64,000 nucleotides of DNA, from assembly GCF_024397795.1 (NCBI RefSeq), contig NZ_CP072983.1, positions 1,240,001 to 1,304,000 on the forward strand, written 5' to 3'. Below the pieces are notes generated by a model. It was given only the letters and a program-made list of their open reading frames with translations, had not been told where the DNA came from and searched no databases. The position numbers and the translations under genes are program-made. Origin of the DNA: Lactobacillus intestinalis (GTDB lineage Bacteria > Bacillota > Bacilli > Lactobacillales > Lactobacillaceae). Of this stretch, positions 18,863-28,468 are shown piece by piece. Each line of letters begins with the position of its first letter. The first letter of the stretch is position 1.

Positions 18863-20632
18863 TTAATCAAAAGCAGTTTGATCAGTATAAAGCTTATAAT
18901 AAAAGCCTTTTTGAGCTAAAAGCTCTTCATGATTCCCTTGTTCAATTACTCTTCCTTGCTTCAAAACAACAATTTTGTCTGAGTTAAGAATTGTCTTAAG
19001 ACGGTGAGCAATCACAAAGCTAGTTCTACCCGCAATTACATGATCCATTGCTTTTTGAATATTTTCTTCAGTAACCGTATCAACGTTTGAAGTAGCTTCA
19101 TCCAAAATCAAAAATGCTGGGTCTGTTAAAAGAGTTCGCGCAATTGAGATCAACTGTTTTTGTCCAGTAGAGAAGACGGAATCACTTTCAGACACTTGAG
19201 TTTCATATCGATCTGGCAAACTCATAATAAAGTCATGGATATTTGCTTGCTTAGCCGCCTTCACAACTTCTTCCATAGGCGCCTCTGGCTTCCCATAGCG
19301 AATATTATCCGCAATAGTTCCCGTAAATAAAATTGAATCTTGTAAAACAATACCCACATTATTTCTCAATGATTCTAGTTGAATATCTCTAATATCTGTA
19401 CCATCAAAGGTAATTTTTCCAGAGTTAACATCATAAAAACGATTGATCAAATTCATGACGGTAGTTTTCCCAGATCCGGTTGGACCAACTAGTGCTACCG
19501 ATTTTCCTTTATCAACTGAAATACTTACATCATGCAAAACTTCTTTATCTTTTACATAACCAAAGCTAACATTTTCAAGTTTTAAGCTCTTCTTTAAACC
19601 ATCAATCTTCTTACCATTTGGCACTTCGTCTTCATCTTTTTGAGATTCTACATTAGCCAATCTCTTAGCTCCTGTTAAAGCTAATTGAATCATGGAATAA
19701 ATAGAAGTCAATTGAGTTAATGGTTCAAAATAAGTTTGTGAATATTCCACGAAAGTTACAATCAAGCCAAGTCCTACAGCTGCAGTTACTTGATGAGACA
19801 TGATCATCCACGCGCCCATGGCAATCACAATGGCCAAGTTTAACAAGTTAAAACCATTCAAAAGCGGGAATAAAATTCCTGAATAGAATTGGCCTTTGAA
19901 CATTGCTGAACGCACTCGATTATTATACTTTTTGAAATCTTTGACTGAATCTTCACGCAAACCATTAGTAATAATTACTTTTTCACCATTGATTTGTTCA
20001 GTAATGTATCCATTCAAGTCACTGATTTCATCCTGCTGTTTATCAAGATAAACACGTGCCTTCTTCATAATGACTACACTAATAATCAAAATAAAAGGTG
20101 TTGTTGCAATCGTTGTTAAAGCAAGCTGACGATTTACCACAAACATAATGATGATGGTCCCAATAAATCTTATTCCCTGGGAAATAACTTCAAAGATAGC
20201 ATTATTCATCGCATTGAAAATGTTATCTAAATCTGAAGTAAAAAGTGATAACAATTTACCATCTTGATGTGTATCAAAATAACGTACTAACATTCTTTGG
20301 AATTTAGAAAACAGATTTTCACGCATATCATTGGTGGAATCTGCATTGAATTTTGACATTACCATCCAAGCAATAAAAATGGCCACCATACTCAAGCAGT
20401 AAAAGAAGAGCATTGAGCCTAAAGCACTATAAAAAGTTGATAAACTAGCTGTTCCTTTTTTCAAATCACCAAGATAAGTAGTTAAATCGGTCACTGCTCG
20501 ACCTAAATAAGTTGGCGCAATAACTGCTGCTCCACTAGATACAAGTGATAAAAGGACAACAATTAAGACACCTTTCCAGTAAGGCTTTAAGTATTTGTAA
20601 AAATATTTAAGAGCTTTCTTAGTGTCACTCAT
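18863..20632 (-). CDS. ABC exporter half-transporter, catalytic-site partner
   Basis: Fused membrane-ATPase subunit of 589 residues: six transmembrane helices to about residue 320, then the nucleotide-binding domain. Walker A GPTGSGKTT, Walker B FLILDEATSNVD with the catalytic glutamate, and the switch histidine in VIAHRL are normal, but the signature is FSTGQKQ instead of LSGGQ. The other subunit has the opposite defects, so the two make an asymmetric heterodimer like BmrCD or LmrCD, exporting drugs or lipids. It starts within the stop of its partner (1-base overlap). Confidence 0.93.
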   Translation of the reverse strand: MSDTKKALKYFYKYLKPYWKGVLIVVLLSLVSSGAAVIAPTYLGRAVTDLTTYLGDLKKGTASLSTFYSALGSMLFFYCLSMVAIFIAWMVMSKFNADSTNDMRENLFSKFQRMLVRYFDTHQDGKLLSLFTSDLDNIFNAMNNAIFEVISQGIRFIGTIIIMFVVNRQLALTTIATTPFILIISVVIMKKARVYLDKQQDEISDLNGYITEQINGEKVIITNGLREDSVKDFKKYNNRVRSAMFKGQFYSGILFPLLNGFNLLNLAIVIAMGAWMIMSHQVTAAVGLGLIVTFVEYSQTYFEPLTQLTSIYSMIQLALTGAKRLANVESQKDEDEVPNGKKIDGLKKSLKLENVSFGYVKDKEVLHDVSISVDKGKSVALVGPTGSGKTTVMNLINRFYDVNSGKITFDGTDIRDIQLESLRNNVGIVLQDSILFTGTIADNIRYGKPEAPMEEVVKAAKQANIHDFIMSLPDRYETQVSESDSVFSTGQKQLISIARTLLTDPAFLILDEATSNVDTVTEENIQKAMDHVIAGRTSFVIAHRLKTILNSDKIVVLKQGRVIEQGNHEELLAQKGFYYKLYTDQTAFD

Positions 20633-22368
20633 TACTTTTCACCCCCAGCATTTTTTGCTCGTTGCGTATTATAAATTTCTTGATAGACAGTAGAAGTCTT
20701 GAGAAGTTCCTCATGCGTTCCTTGAGCTACCAGTTTGCCTTCATCAAGCACTAAAATAGTATCCGCATTTTTAACAGAAACAATCTTTTCCGCAATGATA
20801 AAAGTTGTAGTATCAGGCAATTCATGTTCTAAGGCTTCTTGAACCTTCTTTTCTGATTCTGCATCAAGAGCAGAAGTTGAATCATCCAAAATCAAAATTG
20901 GTGATTTGGAAATTAATCCTCTGGCAATTGAGAGACGTTGCTTTTGTCCTCCAGAAAAATTAGCAGAGCGTTCTTCTACTTCATGATCAAAAGAATCGTT
21001 ATAACGCTGAATAAATTCGCTAGCTTGTGCCATGTCGGCCGCTCTTTGTAATTCATGGAGTTTAGCACGAGAATTACCTTGTTTAAGATTACTTGCAATT
21101 GTTCCTGAGAATAAAATTGCCTTTTGTAAAACAAAAGCGACAGTTTTTCTTAAGCTTTCCTCACTAACGTCTCTTAAATTATGACCACCAATTTCGACTT
21201 TACCTTTAGTTGGATCATAAAGTCGCGCAATCAACTGAGCTAAAGTAGATTTCCCTGAACCAGTTGCTCCAACAATTCCGACCATTTTTCCAGCAGGAAT
21301 TTTGAAAGAAATATCTTCTAAAGTAGCTTTATCTCCATCAGGATAAGCAAAGGAAACATGGTCAAATTCAACGCTTCCGCCCAGGGGTTTTTTAGAAGCT
21401 TTTTCATTAAATTTAACTGTTGGTTCGGCTTTTAAAATTTCATCAATTCTCCCGAGAGAAATCGTCGCACGCGCAAACTGCATCATTACCATTCCGGCAA
21501 TCATTACAGCCCACAAAAGTGTCAAAACATAATTTACAAAAGGACTAATAACAGTTACATCACTTGGATGAGCGGTAATAGTTTGACCAATGAGGTAGAC
21601 AACTAAAGTAATTACTAAATATGCAACCAATTGGAAGGCCGGCATAACTGCTGAAAACCAATATCCAATTACAATATTGTAATCATTTAGCTTGTTAGAA
21701 GTTTGATTAAACTTTTTGATTTCTTGTGGACCTTGATTAAATGACTTAACCACACGTACACCTTGCAAAGTTTCCTGGGCTTGGTTAGAAATTTGGTCCA
21801 TCTTTGCTTGGTACTTTTCAAACAAAGTATTCATTCTTTTTAATACAAAAAAGCCAAAACCAAAAATCAGAGTCACCATTAAAATAGTAGCCCACCAAAA
21901 TCTCGGGATAATGATAATACAAAAAATAAACGATCCTACAATTAAAATTGGCATTCTCAACATCTGCATAAATAATTGCATAATCATGTTCATAATTTGG
22001 TTCATATCATTGATTAAACGCGTAGTTAATGAACCAGCAGAGAATTTTTCAATATTTTCTAAAGAAAAGCTCTGAATTTTAGCATATGTTTCTTCTCTAA
22101 GGTCACTGGTTACGCCTTGAGCTAAACGCGAAGCATAATAAACATTAAAAATTCCGGCAATAATTGCAGTTATTCCCAATGCAATCAATAAAATCCCATC
22201 TTGAATTACACTTTGTCTTTGCTCTGCCATCAGTGCTTTTTGAATATTTTCAAGCAGCTTGGGTTGATACAATCCTGATAACGCTGAAACAAGAATTGAT
22301 ATCAAAGCAAAAACAAGGTCTTTTTTATAATTTTTAAAATGTGGAATCAGTATTTTAAATGAATTCAC
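20632..22368 (-). CDS. ABC exporter half-transporter, degenerate-site partner
   Basis: A 578-residue six-helix membrane domain plus ATPase. Walker A GATGSGKST and a canonical FSGGQKQR signature, but Walker B ends LDDSTSALD, lacking the catalytic glutamate, and the switch histidine is replaced in IIAEKI. Its Walker A/B therefore forms the non-hydrolysing site with the partner's odd signature, while its good signature serves the partner's active site. Second gene of marR-abc-abc; its ATG follows the marR stop directly. Confidence 0.93.
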   Translation of the reverse strand: MNSFKILIPHFKNYKKDLVFALISILVSALSGLYQPKLLENIQKALMAEQRQSVIQDGILLIALGITAIIAGIFNVYYASRLAQGVTSDLREETYAKIQSFSLENIEKFSAGSLTTRLINDMNQIMNMIMQLFMQMLRMPILIVGSFIFCIIIIPRFWWATILMVTLIFGFGFFVLKRMNTLFEKYQAKMDQISNQAQETLQGVRVVKSFNQGPQEIKKFNQTSNKLNDYNIVIGYWFSAVMPAFQLVAYLVITLVVYLIGQTITAHPSDVTVISPFVNYVLTLLWAVMIAGMVMMQFARATISLGRIDEILKAEPTVKFNEKASKKPLGGSVEFDHVSFAYPDGDKATLEDISFKIPAGKMVGIVGATGSGKSTLAQLIARLYDPTKGKVEIGGHNLRDVSEESLRKTVAFVLQKAILFSGTIASNLKQGNSRAKLHELQRAADMAQASEFIQRYNDSFDHEVEERSANFSGGQKQRLSIARGLISKSPILILDDSTSALDAESEKKVQEALEHELPDTTTFIIAEKIVSVKNADTILVLDEGKLVAQGTHEELLKTSTVYQEIYNTQRAKNAGGEK

Positions 22369-22806
22369 TTAATCGCTCCCTTCCTTCAAATACTGCCAAA
22401 AGGTATTACTCCATTCTTCATTAAGCTCTGTGAGTAATCTCATCTTTTTAGCCCCCAACTTTTGAGCCGTTTTTTCTTCGATTTTAAACAAAGAAGCCAT
22501 TTTAGTCCTAGCATATTTCATCCCGCGGTCAGTTAACTTACAAAATTTTGTTCGTTTATCCTCAGGATCAGTCATTAATTCCAAATAACCATTTTCTTTT
22601 AAATAATGAATACCTTTGTTAATAGATTGCTTAGGCATCCCCGTCACTTCAACCAGGTCTTTTTGAGTAAGTTTGTCACGAATTATCAACTCATACAAAA
22701 TCACACTCAAATAATTAGTAAGATCATTTTGATGACTCCATTCCTCATAACCCTTACTGCCATGTATGATTGCTAAATTTAACTTTTCTGTTTCACTAAT
22801 CTCCAT
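22369..22806 (-). CDS. MarR-family transcriptional regulator
   Basis: A 145-residue winged-helix protein. The DNA-binding part reads LTQKDLVEVTGMPKQSINKGIHYLKENGYLE followed by a DPEDKR wing. The ATG at 22806 lies behind GGTGAGAG. First gene of the operon with the heterodimeric exporter, so it most likely represses it and is relieved by an exporter substrate. Confidence 0.9.
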   Translation of the reverse strand: MEISETEKLNLAIIHGSKGYEEWSHQNDLTNYLSVILYELIIRDKLTQKDLVEVTGMPKQSINKGIHYLKENGYLELMTDPEDKRTKFCKLTDRGMKYARTKMASLFKIEEKTAQKLGAKKMRLLTELNEEWSNTFWQYLKEGSD

Positions 22807-22826
22807 CTCTCTCACCGCTTTCTAAA

Positions 22827-22848
22827 ATTAGTACCTGTATGTACAATT
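22827..22848. promoter_or_regulatory. Candidate MarR operator
   Basis: Imperfect dyad ATTAGTAC-N6-GTACAATT immediately upstream of the marR gene, where its promoter must be. The dyad and position are seen; binding is inferred. Confidence 0.45.
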
Positions 22849-22887
22849 AAGAATGTATTTTAGTATGTGTGGAGACTATTGTCAAGA

Positions 22888-22920
22888 CAAAAAAATAAGG
22901 ACCTTTCGATCCTTATTAAT
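22888..22920 (-). terminator. Terminator of the DUF4097 gene
   Basis: AATAAGGA / TCCTTATT hairpin with a T7 run on the minus strand, 13 bases after the stop. Confidence 0.85.
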
Positions 22921-22932
22921 AACTAAACTAGT

Positions 22933-23718
22933 TCATTTAACAATGTTATTTCCATCCATCGTCTTCATATACATAATATTTTTAGCACGCGTATTCTTTT
23001 CTAGATGACCTTGACGACTTTGATTAAATAAAACATTGTCACCATCAAGTGTATCTAGAACATAACCATAGTCATCATCCTTGACACCCTCAACTTCGTT
23101 ATCACCTTCGCTATTTCTGACATAATATTTTCCATTAAGATGGCTATCCCATAACTTAAAGTTTCCATCAATAATGTTCATACTGCCAGAATCTAAGTTC
23201 ATTCTCTTCATATCGGCATCACCATCATCAATTTGAACGGCAACACTGATCAAATCAGAATTATCAGACTTAAAGTCACCATCTAAAGCAAAAATTTCAC
23301 CCGCATGGATTGTGCTATCTTCAACGTTAATATCACCATCGCCGCTCTTAATGTAAAGATTGTTAACATTAAGCTTTCTTAATTTGATATCACCATCAAG
23401 AGAAGTAATATTTACCTTATCTAGTTCAGTACCTTTAGGAACCGTAATTTCCACGCCGAGGTCATAACGGTGATTTAGTTTATAAATATAATCTTCAGAT
23501 TCATCAATATTTTGTTCAACATTCATTGTATTCCCAACAAGCTCAACCTTAGGAATTTCTTCTTTAATTCCTCTAAAGATTACTTCAAAACGATCCCCTT
23601 CTTCAATACGAGTATCGCTATCAAGTAAACGAATATTTAAATTAGTAAATTCTTTGCTAGAAAGACTGTGCTTAATAATATCTTCGTCAGTAATACGCTT
23701 CATTTTCTTTTCTAACAT
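22933..23718 (-). CDS. DUF4097-type beta-helical protein
   Basis: A 261-residue soluble protein built almost entirely of short beta repeats with a recurring G-D-(G/A)-D motif (SLDGDIKL, SGDGDINV, ALDGDFKS, IDDGDADM, IIDGNFKL, NSEGDNEV, TLDGDNVL, TMDGNNIV). This is the pattern of DUF4097 single-stranded right-handed beta-helix proteins, whose function is unknown. No signal peptide or anchor. GAGGG precedes the ATG. The Asp-rich turns could bind a metal; that is a guess. Confidence 0.75.
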   Translation of the reverse strand: MLEKKMKRITDEDIIKHSLSSKEFTNLNIRLLDSDTRIEEGDRFEVIFRGIKEEIPKVELVGNTMNVEQNIDESEDYIYKLNHRYDLGVEITVPKGTELDKVNITSLDGDIKLRKLNVNNLYIKSGDGDINVEDSTIHAGEIFALDGDFKSDNSDLISVAVQIDDGDADMKRMNLDSGSMNIIDGNFKLWDSHLNGKYYVRNSEGDNEVEGVKDDDYGYVLDTLDGDNVLFNQSRQGHLEKNTRAKNIMYMKTMDGNNIVK

Positions 23719-23826
23719 TCTAGACCCTCAATTCTACTATTTACTATCTACAAATCACTTTAATTATAGATTATTTAAGGTACTAACACACACTATAAGC
23801 ACCTACAGAAATTTACCAGAATATAA

Positions 23827-24468
23827 CTATAACTTTTTCCTTAATCTCTCTAAATATTTTTCGTGCTTTAATGTATCCACCGGATTCTTATTAATAAAGA
23901 AGTAAAGAACCGTTGCTAAAAGTGCAACTCCCAATCCAACAATTAAAGTTTTCCAAGTAAAATTAGTTACCATGTAACAGGAAATAATTAAAGCCAAAAT
24001 TGGAATAGTATAGCCACCTGGCAATTTAAAGCCGTGGTTTGGAAACTCATCAGTATGCTTAAATTTAATAACTGCCAAAATCGATGGAACGTATTGAATA
24101 AAGGAAGCAAGCACAATGCAGGAAACCAAGAACAAGTATGATTGAGTGATCAAAACCATAGTTACACCTGCACTCAAGAGAATTGAAATCCAAGGGGCAT
24201 CATATTTATTTTTCTTACCAACCCATTTAGGAAGCATTCCATGTTCATTAGCCAAAGAAGCAATTAAGGCAGGCGTATTAAAGGAGCTGGCAAATGCTAC
24301 TCCAAAGATACTTGTAAGCATCCCGATAATTACAATAATATAGCCCCAATTTCCGACAGCTTTTTGAAAAGCTACCGCAATCGGTGTACTGTAATTGGAC
24401 ATGCGACTTTCCAAAATTCCGATAGCTACAATTAACATCAAGGAATATGAAAGAAAGCTTTTTGGGAA
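23827..24468 (-). pseudogene. Truncated APC-family amino acid permease (3' part)
   Basis: The remaining frame encodes the C-terminal half of an amino acid/polyamine/organocation permease: helices from FPKSFLSYSLMLIVAIG through GVAFASSFNTPALIASL, a cytoplasmic HGMLPKWVGKKNKYDAPW loop and the last four or five helices. Family members have about 450 residues and 12 helices; here only about 210 remain, and the frame is closed by TAA just upstream of 24468 with no N-terminal half in the 180 bases before the next gene's terminator. It looks like a deletion remnant. Confidence 0.8.
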
Positions 24469-24578
24469 TTACACTTTTTTGCCATAATAGTCCACACTTT
24501 CACATAATTTATTGATTAATCCCTTATAACTTCACAATAAGACTTACAATATTTAAATGCAACTAATTTGAATATGAC

Positions 24579-24614
24579 AAAAAACACCTCACCATGGACA
24601 AGTAAGGTGTTTTC
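24579..24614 (-). terminator. Terminator of aspD-aspT
   Basis: AAAACACCT / AGGTGTTTT hairpin about 40 bases after the aspT stop. Confidence 0.75.
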
Positions 24615-24652
24615 ATCAGGAGTAATCAATGAATAATTATGTAATTTTTAAC

Positions 24653-26311
24653 TTATGCTAGTAGGGCAACTACTAACGGAGCCATTACAGTTAGGAAAAT
24701 ATTACCCAGGGCATAAGTTGGACTATAACTTAATGCAAAGACTGTTGAATCTGTTTCTGCATTAACTGCATTTAAGGCAGCTGTAATAGTACCAGATCCA
24801 CAAAGTGAACCAATATTATCAACAATGTTCATCTTTAAGACAAATCTACTAAATAATAAAGTAAGTAAGTGTGGAAGAATTGATACTAAGGCACCAATTA
24901 CAAATACAAGCCAACCCATTTCTTTCAATGCAGTTACGAATCCGCTGCCGGCTTCCAGACCGACAACGCCGATGAATAGGTTCAAACCTAAGCTTTTAAG
25001 TAACCATCTAGTTGATGGTGGGATAACACCGATGTTAGGGTGCTTTTCTTGTAACCAGCCAAAGTACAAACCAGCAAACAAAGCACCTCCACCACCACCA
25101 AGAGTTAATGGAATTTTATGAATATTAATTACAATAGCACCAAGTAAGATACCTAAGAAGATACCAATTGATAAGTAAATGACATCGGTCTTTTTACCTA
25201 CAGCTTTTTCATAACCAATTGTCTTGACACTATTAGCTAAATAATTCTTAGGTCCAATGATCGTAATATGATCTCCAACCGTTAATTTAGTATAGTCAGT
25301 AACTGGTTGATCATCATGTTTTGCAGAATCAATTAGAACGCCATTATTCAACATTTTTTCCAACTTGTTATAGTTGTAATCTTTAGTTAGTAGGATAGTT
25401 TCTTTCTTTAAATCGATCGGAAACTTATTAGCATCTAATTCTGATAATTTATGGTCTTCATCAGCAAATTTAGCAAATGCCTTAATACTACCTACTACTA
25501 TAATTGCATCCTTTGCTTTCAGAATTGTAGAGGAAGCCGTTAACATCTTTCCATCTCTTACAACTTCTTCAATTACCAATCCTTCATTATTATCATCAAA
25601 GCTTATAAGATTCTTACCGATAAATTCACATCCATTTTCTAATTCAAAGGCTCTTACACGAATATTAGCTGAAACTCTAACTCCAACATTACCAGTTTGA
25701 ATATGATTTTTCTCAATATACTTTTTAGTAGCTTCTCTCAAGTTAACTCGTAAAATTGCTGGAGCAATGTTCTTTAAGAAAATCAGCACACCAACAGTAC
25801 CAAATACATAAGTTAATGCATAAGCAATTGCTACTTGAGACATGGCAGCTGTTTTAGCGGCTTGTGAAATGTGTAATGCTTCAATGGCTGAATTTGCCGT
25901 ACCAATACATGCGGATTGTGTTAAGGCACCCGCAATAATACCACCAGCTTCACCAAATTTAATGTGGAAGAGTTTGAACATTCCAAACGCAACTACAAAG
26001 GCAATTACGGTGAAAACAACACTTTGAATAATGAATTTTACACCTTTTTTCTTAAAAGTGTCGATAAAGGCAGGCCCAACTTCATATCTGATGGTAAAAA
26101 TGAATAGATCAAAGAATAAGTTCTTAACTACAGGGGCAATTTGGAATTTACCCATTTGCCCGATAACCAATCCCACTAGCAGTACCCCAACAGTAGCACC
26201 TAGCTTAAAGCTTTTAATATGGAATTTACCAAGCCAATAACCTAGACCCAAGGTAAGAAAAATAGCTACAGAAGGATTAGTCAAGAAGAAATTACATATT
26301 GAATGCCACAT
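24653..26311 (-). CDS. aspT: Aspartate:alanine antiporter AspT (AAE family)
   Basis: Membrane exchanger of 552 residues: an N-terminal group of helices, a central cytoplasmic part (about residues 200-370) with two RCK_C/TrkA_C-like domains, and a second group of helices beginning KKTDVIYLSIGIF. Repeated GALTQSACIGTANS and GSLCGSGTITAALNA segments are the AAE family signature, one in each half. It swaps external aspartate for internal alanine. Together with AspD upstream (19 bases) it makes a proton-motive cycle. Confidence 0.94.
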   Translation of the reverse strand: MWHSICNFFLTNPSVAIFLTLGLGYWLGKFHIKSFKLGATVGVLLVGLVIGQMGKFQIAPVVKNLFFDLFIFTIRYEVGPAFIDTFKKKGVKFIIQSVVFTVIAFVVAFGMFKLFHIKFGEAGGIIAGALTQSACIGTANSAIEALHISQAAKTAAMSQVAIAYALTYVFGTVGVLIFLKNIAPAILRVNLREATKKYIEKNHIQTGNVGVRVSANIRVRAFELENGCEFIGKNLISFDDNNEGLVIEEVVRDGKMLTASSTILKAKDAIIVVGSIKAFAKFADEDHKLSELDANKFPIDLKKETILLTKDYNYNKLEKMLNNGVLIDSAKHDDQPVTDYTKLTVGDHITIIGPKNYLANSVKTIGYEKAVGKKTDVIYLSIGIFLGILLGAIVINIHKIPLTLGGGGGALFAGLYFGWLQEKHPNIGVIPPSTRWLLKSLGLNLFIGVVGLEAGSGFVTALKEMGWLVFVIGALVSILPHLLTLLFSRFVLKMNIVDNIGSLCGSGTITAALNAVNAETDSTVFALSYSPTYALGNIFLTVMAPLVVALLA

Positions 26312-26330
26312 GACTCAATTCCTCCCTTTA

Positions 26331-27935
26331 TTATTTATTTTGCTTTTTTTCATACTCTTCATGATATTCTTTCAAAAGTTCCATTACTTGTTTACCAATC
26401 AAAGCATAATCGTCAGTTGGTAAGTTAGCTTGTGAAACTCTTAATTCACCCGGCTTTGCACCAAAGCCGACACCATCAACCAAGACGACGCCATTCTTTT
26501 TGGCTAATTCAAGTAAGAAGTCTACTTGTTGGAAATCATCTGCTAAGTAATCTCTAAATTTTTTACCATACTTCTTTTCAGCCAAACGATAAATATCGAT
26601 TAGTGAGTAGTAATGGGTATTGGTATCAGTTTCATCTTCTGGAGCATTCATAGCTTCATGTAATTGATTATATCTTTCACTAACCAATTTTCTAGCAATG
26701 TCGATATATGGATCATCACTACCACCATTTGTTGAAGTAAGCATGTGACATAATGAGAAAAGAGTTTCCATAATTTGTTGTGGCGTGGACAAACCTGCAG
26801 TGTGATAAAGTCCAATGGATCTACTGTCGGCACATAAGCGATCAATAAATTTCATTTTATCTGGATCTAAAACAACAGAGCTGTAACGTTTATGCAATTG
26901 CTTTAATTCATCTTCTGGTAGATTGGCAATATTATGATCAAAAACATTGTCCTTATTTAATCCAATTACACCTAAACGCCAACCTGTACATCCATATAAC
27001 TTTGAATATGAATAAACTAGCATCGTATTATATGGAACTACACTATAAATACTCTTGAAGTTAGGAACAAAGGCACCATATACTTCATCACTAATAATCA
27101 TTAAGTTAGGATTCTTTTTAACTACTTGACTAATGGCATCCAAAGCATTCTTATCAAATTCCTTTGAAGTTGGGTTAGTTGGATCAACAACAATCAAAGC
27201 CTTGATTGATGGATCATTCAGTTTTTCAATTTCTTTTGGCTCGATTTCCCAGTTATTCTTCTCATATGAGTGAAGGTCAACTTCCACTAATTGATAATCT
27301 CTTAATTCTGGAATTCTTAAGTATGGCGTAAAGATTGGTTCATTAATAGCAATCTTGTCACCTTTCTTTAATAAATGGTTTTCAGCCAAAGAGTGAAAAG
27401 CATAAACAATAGCGGCAGTGGCACCTTCTGTTGGGAAAAGTTGTGTTTGATCAGCTAATTGAGCACCCTCATAAGACAACTCTTGTAAGTAATGATTGAT
27501 AATTTTTTCCGTATTAACCAAACATCTGTCAGGAACTGGATAATCATTAGCTACAACGCCATTTGTCCATTCAGCAACTACGTCATCCTCGTTTAAACCT
27601 AATTCTTCTTTACAGTAATTAACTGCATCTATCAAGAATTTATCTTCTTCTCTATTATCTGGATCTAGAAAAGCAAATAATCTTTCTCGAATTCCATCCT
27701 TTTGAATATAACCAGCCATGATGCCATTATTAATAGTTTGTTGTGACTCTTTGACACCAAATTCTACTAATCGACAAAATGCAAGACGTGCTCGAGTTTG
27801 AATCCAATTAGGATTCCCACGCCCAGCATTCAAAAAGATATTACTTTTTTCATTCTTTTGTGCCAGGGCGAGCATCTTCCGACTTATTTCAAATGCGCCA
27901 AGCTTCTCAAGCTTTTTTTCTTCTGAAACGTCCAT
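26331..27935 (-). CDS. aspD: Aspartate 4-decarboxylase
   Basis: PLP enzyme converting L-aspartate to L-alanine and CO2, consuming a proton. The 534-residue protein is an aspartate aminotransferase-fold enzyme with NAGRGNPNW near residue 40, a DPTNPTSKEF segment, and the PLP lysine in YSYSKLYGCTGWRLG. Its size, larger than aminotransferases, is normal for AspD. First gene of the aspD-aspT operon; GGAGA precedes the ATG. The pair generates pH homeostasis and energy from aspartate. Confidence 0.95.
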   Translation of the reverse strand: MDVSEEKKLEKLGAFEISRKMLALAQKNEKSNIFLNAGRGNPNWIQTRARLAFCRLVEFGVKESQQTINNGIMAGYIQKDGIRERLFAFLDPDNREEDKFLIDAVNYCKEELGLNEDDVVAEWTNGVVANDYPVPDRCLVNTEKIINHYLQELSYEGAQLADQTQLFPTEGATAAIVYAFHSLAENHLLKKGDKIAINEPIFTPYLRIPELRDYQLVEVDLHSYEKNNWEIEPKEIEKLNDPSIKALIVVDPTNPTSKEFDKNALDAISQVVKKNPNLMIISDEVYGAFVPNFKSIYSVVPYNTMLVYSYSKLYGCTGWRLGVIGLNKDNVFDHNIANLPEDELKQLHKRYSSVVLDPDKMKFIDRLCADSRSIGLYHTAGLSTPQQIMETLFSLCHMLTSTNGGSDDPYIDIARKLVSERYNQLHEAMNAPEDETDTNTHYYSLIDIYRLAEKKYGKKFRDYLADDFQQVDFLLELAKKNGVVLVDGVGFGAKPGELRVSQANLPTDDYALIGKQVMELLKEYHEEYEKKQNK

Positions 27936-28468
27936 CTCAATTCTCCTATGAAGAACTTGATCTTCTAAAACTTAAAATTATTAGTAATGACTAGTCATCT
28001 AATCCGTTTTCATTTCAAACATAACAAAAACAAAAAAAAATAGCAAAAATTACGCATTGTAGCATTAGATATATCTAACATATTGAAGATTCGGTAATAA
28101 TAAAATAACATTTATTTAAATTTATAATTAAGAATATTTTTAAAATTTAGATTATATTTTTTTATTTTATTTAGATATAAAATTTAATATAATTGTTTAT
28201 TATCTTATATAAAATATTAAAATCTATAAATTAATTTCCCATTACACTGCTATTCTATCTATTCTATAATCATATATAGACAATATTATAAAAAAGCACA
28301 ATTTATATATAACAGCTTGATTCAAAATATTTTTTACTATACTTCTACTAATTATTTTTAAAATTTTTCATGGAATATTATTCTTTAGATATATTATTTC
28401 AAGAGTTTTTCTCAATCCTAATAACGCCTATAATTAAGTTATTCTGTATATAGACAGGATTTTTTGTT
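27936..28468. other. AT-rich intergenic region upstream of aspD and the MFS gene
   Basis: About 530 bases with very low GC between divergent genes. No open frame of note. A palindrome TGACTAGTCA lies near 27985-27995 upstream of aspD, a perfect 14-bp palindrome TTAGATATATCTAA at 28065-28078, and A/T tracts throughout 28020-28440. It must hold the aspD promoter and perhaps a regulator site; nothing else is supported. Confidence 0.6.

Noticed and set aside
28020..28460. Replication-origin-like AT-rich region
   Set aside because: No DnaA box cluster or iteron was seen, and the chromosome context does not support an origin.
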